Assembly (NCBI GenBank): GCA_035578905.1
Contig: JAQJVL010002164.1
Span: forward strand, 1 to 64,000
Direction of reading: 5' to 3'
Origin: Stictocephala bisonia
Lineage: Eukaryota; Arthropoda; Insecta; Hemiptera; Membracidae
DNA length: 64,000 bases
Positions 56,937 to 64,000 of this stretch are shown in pieces; position 1 is the stretch's first letter, and each line of letters opens with the position of its first letter. The translations under genes and the position numbers were made by a program. Under the pieces are notes generated by a model that saw nothing but the letters and a program-made list of their open reading frames with translations, did not search any database and was not told the origin of the DNA.

Positions 56937-57053
56937 GCCTGCGTAGTAGCTCAGCGGTCAAGGATTTGGACTACGGAGTGTAATATCCAAGGTTCGAATT
57001 CCCAACTGAACTATCGGTCGGTATTGTAGGCCCATGTGAACTTGTGAGTCAAG
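56937..57053 (+). mobile_element. SINE-C copy with excellent tRNA-like head
   Basis: The head has a near-consensus A box TAGCTCAGCGGTC and B box GGTTCGAATTCC with tRNA-like spacing, then CAACTGAACTATCGGTCGG. The body segment that forms the satellite unit elsewhere is deleted here, so it passes directly into GTAGGCCCATGTGAACTTG. The acceptor-stem ends do not pair, so it is not a tRNA gene. Confidence 0.85.
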
Positions 57054-57610
57054 TTTTAACCTACAAAATTAAAATGTACAATAAAGATATTTTATATGAC
57101 CAAATTAACAGACCCGCTAGTAAAAAAGGCTAACGGATAGTCAGTACAAATATTCCAATACTGAAAGAATGTTCTAATAAGAATGGAGGATTGAAGCGTA
57201 AAATATTTCAATGATTTTCACTTCCTAGAGAGAGAACGGTAAATCATGATTTGACGCGTAATTGGCTTAAGAAGATGCCATTACTATTACATGTAATAAT
57301 TAGGTTAATTAGATCATGGCAATGAGCAGAGAGGCTAACTGGTTGAGTACATTAAGCTCCATCTCATATATTAATACATGTCCATTGGTAGTAGTTTAAT
57401 TTCTTTGATAATTAGTATCAATCCAGTTATTTAGTATAATATATAATACAAGGATGTAATATAACATTACAATAGGAATGAAAATCCAATAAAAATATAT
57501 TATAATTTAACTAAGTATTAGTTAATTGAAACTAATTCATATTTGGGGTTTTTTAAATGTGAGAAGGGGTAAGCTATACTTAAATACAATATAACATGTA
57601 TTATTAATAG
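57054..57610. other. AT-rich non-coding, nothing recognised
   Basis: No supported feature was seen. Confidence 0.5.
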
Positions 57611-57615
57611 TATAT

Positions 57616-57923
57616 AGAATGGAAACGTGGACCATGAACGAAAGGTGATTCAAAGCAATTTACAGGCATCAGAAACTCGATTTTTAAGAAGAATAGAGGG
57701 ATTATCAGAACAGAAAAAGAACAAAATTACCAGAGAAAAGTATAAACATTATATTTCTGAGGATAGCTCTGGAGAAAAATTAAATAGTTAGAAGGCCAAT
57801 AGAAAGACCGACAGGAAGACGCGAGGACCAAGTGTGGAAAGATGTGGATAGAAGAGGATTGCATGAAAGACAAATGGAAGAAGTGAGAGCCTGGAGTGCG
57901 AGTCAGAAATGGAAGGAGTTGTG
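57616..57923 (+). pseudogene. LINE ORF2 C-terminal relic, first of two
   Basis: Frames give ETWTMNER, then after a frameshift LQASETRFLRRIEGLSEQKK and ITREKY. After a stop comes RPIERPTGRREDQVWKDV, DRRGLHERQMEEVRAW and a final QKWKEL before TGA at 57921-57923. This is the classic end of RTE/I-like retrotransposon ORFs (ETW.L....QRL...E.RFLRR..G; GRPR.RW.D.V..DL..RG). Several frame breaks, non-functional. Confidence 0.75.
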
Positions 57924-58024
57924 AAGGTGTCCGTGCAGACGATATGTAATCGATATGTAAATGTTATGTTAGATTAGGTTGCTTGCTACAGGGTAAATGT
58001 GAAAATCTAATAATGATGGAAAAC

Positions 58025-58392
58025 AACAATCAGACCTGTAGTGACATATGCTTCCTAGACCTTTACCTAGCAAAGAAAGACTATACTCTAAATTTATGTA
58101 AGAGACAGATGTTTAGACATTCTTATAGTGAAGGAAGATGATGCATTTAAGATTCGGGAGAAAAAAGAGCTGGAAGCACTAATAGATGGAGAGGATACAG
58201 TCAGACTTAGCTAACAGAATAAATCGTTGAAATTAATTCGAGTTGATGAGTCTAGGTTGCCAAAATTATTTGAATGATTAACGGTACACAAAGAAGATGG
58301 TGACCGAGAAGAAGATGTGAGAAGAACGTTGATGAAGATTGAAGACTATTAGGCATCAGGAACTGGAGACAACATCTTTGTAAACAACGTTA
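58025..58392 (+). pseudogene. LINE ORF2 C-terminal relic, second of two
   Basis: It starts with TIRPVVTYAS and QRKTIL, interrupted by stops. Then VKEDDAFKIREKKELEALID and GEDTVRL, a shift to RLPKLF-like sequence, GTQRRW, and LLGIRNWRQHLCKQR at the end. It covers the same ORF region as the preceding relic but is a different family (I.YN.ELE.LY.E.DIVR..K; LGVRNWR). The two lie head to tail about 100 bp apart on the same strand. Confidence 0.72.
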
Positions 58393-58555
58393 ACTTTGTG
58401 AACTTTATTGTAACAAGTTTCAATACTCCGACGAATAACTAAATTAATGCTTGCTTATGTACTGAATTTAATTAGTATTAATTATAAATATATCAATAAC
58501 ACATTTACAATTGTAAACGTGAATTTAGTTTTTATTTTTTGTCTGAAGTTTTGGA

Positions 58556-58965
58556 CCGTCAGCACTAATGACGCAGTATTGTAACCCATTTACTTGGAGA
58601 CGAAGTCTTGTGGAGATTGTGGGCGATTGGTTGTATACGAAGTCCTCTTAATACCGACATGGCACCCGCATAAAGGTTTATATCAACGTGGACACTACTA
58701 GATACATCTTGGGTGATAGGGATGTTGGGAGATAACTGATTATCAGGTTTGTCAGTTAGATGAAAATCAGACCAATACTATGTTGTTTGGATTTCATCTT
58801 CTCCCTCGTTAATGGACTAACAATAACGTAAAAACCCTTTCTGAGCTTAATTTTGAGTCAATAAGTACCTAGTCTACATATGTCATTCATACTCATCCAA
58901 CACGTGCTTGCTTAACCATTCATATTTTTCATAAAATAAACACTCAGTTGTGTTGGCGTCTCCAA
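58556..58965 (+). mobile_element. SINE-A copy, full length, alternative tail
   Basis: Head CGTCAGCACTAATGACGCAG and TTGTAACCCATTTACTTGG, body AACGTGGACACTACTAG and ATCAGACCAATACTATG, end CACTCAGTTGTGTTGGCGTC. It has the alternative 3' end shared with 5775, 8108 and 61668. The middle of the tail has small deletions. Confidence 0.85.
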
Positions 58966-58969
58966 CCAG

Positions 58970-60600
58970 AATATTAATATTAGTAATATCATGTCCGGTA
59001 GATGAAATAGAGCTAGTCCATAAAAGTTATTTATATTTTTAATTCCACACAATGCTGTCTCATATACAAGTGGGTTGTGTACATCTGTTTATTCTACTAT
59101 AATATATATGTATGCATATATAGTGGTGTGCCCGTAATTCCCAGGGGAGTTATATTCGTCATGGAGAACACATTACTAATAAAAACTAGCTTTTGGCTCC
59201 ATGCTTGGTTTTTATTTTTACCTTTGACCTTTGAGGTTGACATCTAAAATGAAAACAGTATTTATTAAAATAGTAAAACCATTTATTTCTGTTATGTTCA
59301 CAGTACATTTATTTCTCAAATTTTATAAAACAAAAATTTCATAATTCATTTTTTAACAGAATTCGTCTTAACCCAAACACTTCTTTCTAAATAAAAATTT
59401 ACATTTGTATATGAAAATGTACAAGGTGATTCTAAAATGAGTGGACATATTTCAGGATTTTATGAACCAAATAAAGAAAAAAAACCTCATCAAAAGGTAC
59501 GTCCTAAAGTGATTTTATTCCAGATATCTACAATTATTTTTAACAAAATGATTTGTTACGGTAGAAAAGCTCGATCGTTTAAGTTACAAAATATCGTGTA
59601 TTACTTAAATATACAAATATAAATGTCACAACAAATATTTAAGTCGTCCCTTTATTCCATTTATAAATGGTGGCCATATTGATTCTTTTAATTTAAATAA
59701 CTAAAAAAACAAAAAAATTCTTTAAAATGTACTTAGAATTATTTATTTAATTAATTAAAATCTATGGTACAAACTAATAAAAATGTACGGGTTTCGGTAA
59801 TTTTAGTGAAAAGAATATAATAAAAAATATGGTCGTAAATTTCAAAAGAAATAAAGTGACGAGATAAATATTTTTGTAACATTGATCTTGAACATTCAAG
59901 ATATACGTAAGTAATGTACGAATTTTCAACTCAGTTGTTGTTCTAAAACATAATAGTTGTTCTACAGTTTTAAATTATTTAGATACAAAAAATAATATGG
60001 CAAATGTCCTGGAAAATAAGTAATTTATGACACATTTTTGGAGGGAGTTTATGTTTTCTCCCATATAATCAGTTCCTGATACGTCGTATTTTTGCACATT
60101 TAAGATACACAGTTTGTATACGTCATATAGTGCAGAATACAACAATTTCCTGAACTAAAGAAAATATTTTAACAGTAAAATTAATTATGAAAGCCTTTAC
60201 ATTGTAGAAACGGAAAACAACACAACTAATCATATAGTGAGAAACTGAACCAATCATGCGGTAAAAAAACCATCTGGTGGCCAACCACTTGTCAATAAAT
60301 GACATAATGGTAGCTGGTTCTACCAGAGGGAAGGTAAGTGAAATTACAGTTTTTGGGGAGATATGTGCCCTAAGAATAGTTAATTACAATTTACAGACAC
60401 ACCATAGACATAAGGTATTCATGTAAAAGAAGAATTTACCTCGTATATTCTCGTAGATATAAAGAAAGAGTAAATAGATATAATATTCTCGTAGAAAATA
60501 TTCTCTTAGATATAATATAAAGTAGCGTAAAGAGTAAATATGTTTAGTAAGAACTGATAATACGATATATCGTACTGACGCGAACTGTATCCGTATATTG
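58970..60600. other. 1.6 kb AT-rich non-coding, no supported gene
   Basis: At 59427-59475 TACAAGGTGATTCTAAAATG and GTGGACATATTTCAGG look like the end of a DNA transposon, but no inverted partner was found. The frames at 59437-59622 (+) and 60123-60305 (-) are unrecognised. Confidence 0.35.
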
Positions 60601-60605
60601 TGGAG

Positions 60606-60868
60606 GCAAGAGAACTGAGTATAAGTCTTGTCAGATAGATGAAATCTGAGCTACGTAGTTATGATTCGACATAAAACTGTACGCTTCTTAGTTGGTCTGT
60701 ATATTGGGCTATTAATAATTGACTTTCTAAGAAATAATTGACCTTAGTTATTTCTAAGAATATTCGGCTCGTTCTAGAATCAATATTAGAAAAAAAAGAC
60801 TACACTCGTTCATTTACAATCATACGCTCATCCTACTCGCCCACATCTCTACGATCGACGTCTTAAAA
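60606..60868 (+). mobile_element. SINE-A copy lacking the head
   Basis: Sense body (GAGAACTGAGTATAAGTCTT, ATTCGACATAAAACTGTACG) and tail (GACTACACTCGTTCATTTAC, ATCTCTACGATCGACGTCTT). It has an AT-rich insertion of about 25 bp in the tail near 60765-60800. Confidence 0.78.
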
Positions 60869-60871
60869 ATG

Positions 60872-61230
60872 AATTAAGACGATAAATATGACTTTGACCA
60901 TAAGTATTAAGTAACGGGAATAGTCATAGTAGATTTCAGCAGCAATAAAATTTCATCGAATAATTTGAACCACAAAATAACGTACGTTCCGTAAAACAAT
61001 AAACCAAGGCACGTATTCCTTATGGAGAGTTTCCACTCGTTGGAACGTGGCCACGCGAATATTCCTGGTATTTATCAACGTGAATTAAGAAGAATGTTGT
61101 ATTTATTTGTAAACCACTCTGATTCTAGTGTGTGTTTATATGCATATCATAAAAGCGAAAAGCTTTTAACTCTGTAACTACATAGAGTGTAAAAAAACGT
61201 ATAAATAGGTATATGAACTTGAAGAGTTGA
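60872..61230. other. AT-rich non-coding, nothing recognised
   Basis: No supported feature was seen. Confidence 0.5.
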
Positions 61231-61233
61231 CAT

Positions 61234-61668
61234 GTCGGCACTAGTGACGCAGTGCTGTAACCCAGCTGTTTGGGACATGGGAATCTAGGCGATATGCTCT
61301 ATACTCAGTCCTTTTAATAATGACAAGGCTTCCACTTAATGTTCACCATCGATGTGGACACGACTAAATAAGTCTGGGGTGTCCATTTGGGGTGGAAGCC
61401 GGGATTTGTGTGTTATGTAGGAAAGAATGCTGAGTAATAGGTTTGTCAGTCAAAGATAAACCAGAACAATACTGCGTAGTCCAGATTCCAAGTAAAACTG
61501 TTAGTCCTTTGATTGCCCTGGCTGTCAGACTATTAATAGATGATCCTTTCTGGGCTTAGTCGAATTGAGTTAGTAATAACATCACTACACAGGTCATCTA
61601 TACACATCCTCCACTCAAGTAATCATTTACGTTTACCTTCATATACGTACATGCTGTGTCGTTTTATC
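61234..61668 (+). mobile_element. SINE-A copy, full length, best reference in this window
   Basis: An uninterrupted copy from head to end: GTCGGCACTAGTGACGCAGT, GTAACCCAGCTGTTTGGG, TATGCTCTATACTCAGTCC (B-box position), AAGTCTGGGGTGTCCATTTG, GTCCAGATTCCAAGTAAAAC and the alternative tail ending CATGCTGTGTCGTTTTATC. It is useful for defining the family's length, about 435 bp. Confidence 0.88.
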
Positions 61669-61669
61669 A

Positions 61670-62258
61670 AATATGAATAATAATATTAATGTCTAGAATA
61701 CATTAATTGTACAATAGTTCTATTATTGGACCAATCTGAGTAGAATCAGCAATTAGCTATTAGACAAATAACTTTCTACGAGTCAAGTATATTTACAAAG
61801 AAAAAAAATTGCATTTTTATGGCCACAGCGAGCACCTCAATGGCAGTAAGAAACATATTACAAATAATGTAAACATTTATACTTTGTTAGTAACTATGGC
61901 TACGTTTATCCTTGAGGATTTAAAGTTATAAAGGGTACACTGACAAGGTGTTGGCCCTCCAATGACATGGATAACCGGATAAATAAGTACTTTACACACT
62001 AAATCGACAAACATTTAGTACACTATCGGATGTGACCTCTGTTCATTTATTTTCTGTGATATATTGACGATTGCGCTATAATTTAGGAAGGTACTCAGCA
62101 CACATGCTGCCAACAAACTTACTGTACATGCTTTTGTCACATGTTTTTATTCTGCTACGATATACGTGTGTACAGTTCTACACTAGAACATACATAAATT
62201 CTCACATCATGCAACGGAAGGACCACAAAATAACAAACAACTTTAGCTGAAGAACTCT
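61670..62258. other. AT-rich non-coding, nothing recognised
   Basis: No supported feature was seen. Confidence 0.5.
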
Positions 62259-62261
62259 ACC

Positions 62262-62472
62262 TTCGTGGATCGGATTCCACGTAAAGCTGTAGGTCCCTTA
62301 GGTCCTCTGGCGACTGGGTTGTTAATATATAAAGCTCTTTTATAGGAACATGAAAGAGTCAAAACCTTGGTTAGTAACAATGACTACACTCGTTCATCTA
62401 CACTCATTATACTCATTCGCCCCTCATATTTGCCTATATCTCTACAATCGGCGTCTTACTAATCAATAATAC
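62262..62472 (+). mobile_element. SINE-A 3' half with standard tail
   Basis: GGATCGGATTCCACGTAAAG, CTGTAGGTCCCTTAGGTCC, then ATGACTACACTCGTTCATC and ATCTCTACAATCGGCGTCTT. It is 5'-truncated at the conserved GGTTCGGATTCCACG motif. The tail sequence is among the cleanest in the window. Confidence 0.85.
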
Positions 62473-62474
62473 GT

Positions 62475-62985
62475 ATACTAATCGTGTACTACTAATTATA
62501 CTAATTGTATACCACAACGTAAATCAGTAGTTTACCAGTACGTAAACGTACTACGTACCCTGTACCTTTTACGTATGCAGCTTAAGCCCTGTATAGTTTT
62601 GTTGTTTTAATTAACCTTGTCAGGTGTTAATTAACGGTGTGAGATAGGAGATTATCCTATAAAGGGTAGTTTCATGTAAGGGGTTTAAGTTGTGTTTTGA
62701 CACTTTGTCAATAATAGATGACGCCATGTTTGCCAAGTAGTCCATATATACGTACTTGTGTTTACTTTATATTTCATTGCATAAGTATGTAGTCTAATAA
62801 GGGCTTCTAAAACATAAAAACTTCTATTTTATTGTAAATTATGTGATGTGAAGTATACCTGAATCGTGTTAGCAAATTAAGCTGTTTATTTTAACACTTA
62901 AGCTATAGAATATCCAAAACGTTATCACAAAAATTTATTTATGTATAAAATTTAATTATAATAAACTGTAATAATATGCAACATC
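62475..62985. other. AT-rich non-coding, nothing recognised
   Basis: No supported feature was seen. Confidence 0.5.
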
Positions 62986-62989
62986 AAAT

Positions 62990-63115
62990 ATGTTCAAAAA
63001 GTTTCCTAATAAAACTACACAAATTTATAAAAAATATGAACTAAATGTACAATTATTATAGTAATATGCTTCGGTACCCAACGTTTACCTTCCTCAGACC
63101 AGAGGGAATCAAATA
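62990..63115 (-). mobile_element. Penelope-like element 3'-tail relic
   Basis: On the minus strand: TCTGAGGAAGGTAAACGTTG, then GGTACCGAAGCATATTAC and TATAATAATTGTAC. This matches the tail of the GIY-YIG-bearing element at 30.3 kb (CTTAGGAAGGTTAGCATGG, CACCGAAATCG) and the copy at 7.0 kb. No coding remnant was seen. Confidence 0.45.
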
Positions 63116-64000
63116 TTTATCAATATCATAAATTAATTACTTGAAATTCACTTTAGTTCATTTTCTTGTTATTAAATTTAAAACATTACTCTTACTTAAA
63201 ATTAAGTTAAATATTTATAATTTTTAATTTATAACATATTTTTATGCAGTTATCTAGGAGGATTACTAGTCATAATATTATTTTTAGAGTCACGTAAAGG
63301 GTGATTCATAAAATTGCAATAGTTAGTTTTGCAATCACAAATAACTACTAGGTTCGAATCTTAGATAAATTAAACCAAATACTATCTTTAAAAAAATGTA
63401 AGATTATAATAACGACATTTCAAGTATTTTGTTACTAACTAACCTGTTTATGTCTATATTTCAACTTTTATAATCTACGAAATTACTTTAATGCATTAAA
63501 TCTAATCTCTTACAATTAGTCAGTTACATTAATGAAGTTTTATCTTTGAAATTGTTAGTTTAATATGTACAAATATACACGTTACATTTAAACAATATCT
63601 GATTACGTAACGTGGCATGAATCTTATATAAAGTAAAGTGTATAGAGATGGGTAGTAAGATGTGATAACCTATAATAATTATGGGCAGTCTCTATGAAGT
63701 GTCAAAACACGAGTTAGTTTAAATTGAAACAGGTAAGGCTGCTTGACTCTCTAAAGAGTCAATACACAATTAGTTACAATTAGACTAATTAAGGCTCTCT
63801 GACTTTATAAACAGTCAATACACAATCCAGTTTAATATGAAAAATTTAAGACTGTCTGAGTCTATAAATAGTCAAGAAAAAAACACAGTTACACGTATTG
63901 TAATTAGTTTGTAAATGGCTATAAACACATTATTCTCATAACTTAAAATTTATTAACGTTTAATTGGACCAATCTTTTATCTATCAGTGTACTCAAAATG
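63116..64000. other. AT-rich non-coding with a loose three-fold repeat
   Basis: At 63670-63880 a segment with CTGACTCTCTAAAGAGTCAA, CTGACTTTATAAACAGTCAA and CTGAGTCTATAAATAGTCAA recurs three times at roughly 60-70 bp spacing. Each is a small inverted repeat around GACT...AGTC. No coding frame was found. Confidence 0.5.

Noticed and set aside
56937..57010. tRNA gene with good A and B boxes
   Set aside because: Acceptor-stem ends do not pair, there is no clear anticodon arm, and the sequence continues into the SINE-C body. It is a tRNA-derived SINE head.

Overview
The window looks like AT-rich intergenic or intronic DNA from an arthropod, probably an insect. The evidence is a block of (CCTAA)n/(TTAGG)n, the arthropod telomere motif, at about 54.7-55.5 kb, together with tRNA-derived SINEs, non-LTR retrotransposon relics and a Penelope-like element. 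I found no complete protein-coding host gene, no rRNA and no genuine tRNA gene. Nothing suggests a bacterial or viral genome. Base composition and repeat identity were judged by eye, without alignment or database search.

The dominant content is three tRNA-derived SINE families, named here A, B and C. SINE-A (about 430-480 bp) has roughly 17 full or partial copies across the window. SINE-B (about 270 bp) has three copies, and one is inserted inside a SINE-A copy. A and B have different tRNA-like heads but the same last 125 bp or so, which suggests they use the same partner LINE. SINE-C (about 130-150 bp) has five dispersed copies and also forms the edge of a 3 kb satellite at 36.8-39.8 kb. That satellite has about 45 units of 67-68 bp, and the unit is SINE-C body sequence. 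Other minisatellites also sit in or directly against SINE-A copies (16.2-16.6, 32.8-33.0/33.8 and 47.2-47.5 kb), so SINEs seem to be seeding tandem arrays here.

Autonomous-element relics are all truncated. They are a LINE reverse-transcriptase C-terminal relic at 3.8-4.1 kb; two inverted copies of another LINE 3' region at 25.3-26.2 and 26.8-27.8 kb forming a very large palindrome-like structure; a Penelope-like GIY-YIG endonuclease fragment at 30.5-30.9 kb (minus strand); a short LINE C-terminus at 46.4-46.7 kb; a Jockey/CR1-like LINE 3' end at 50.0-51.0 kb; and two consecutive LINE C-termini at 57.6-57.9 and 58.0-58.4 kb. A 1.07 kb fold-back element lies at 20.8-21.8 kb and a possible TIR element at 0.28-1.5 kb.

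Larger rearrangements include a 0.7 kb tandem duplication (41.1-42.5 kb) and a segmental duplication at 33-36 kb whose second copy is split by 1.6 kb. There is also a GC-skew switch centred on a hairpin at 47.75 kb. Three short stretches may be host-gene exons: 44385-44497 (+, coiled-coil-like peptide, splice sites on both sides), 40202-40388 (+), and a 5'-exon candidate at 15760-15955 (-). They are the only support for host coding sequence, and all are low confidence.
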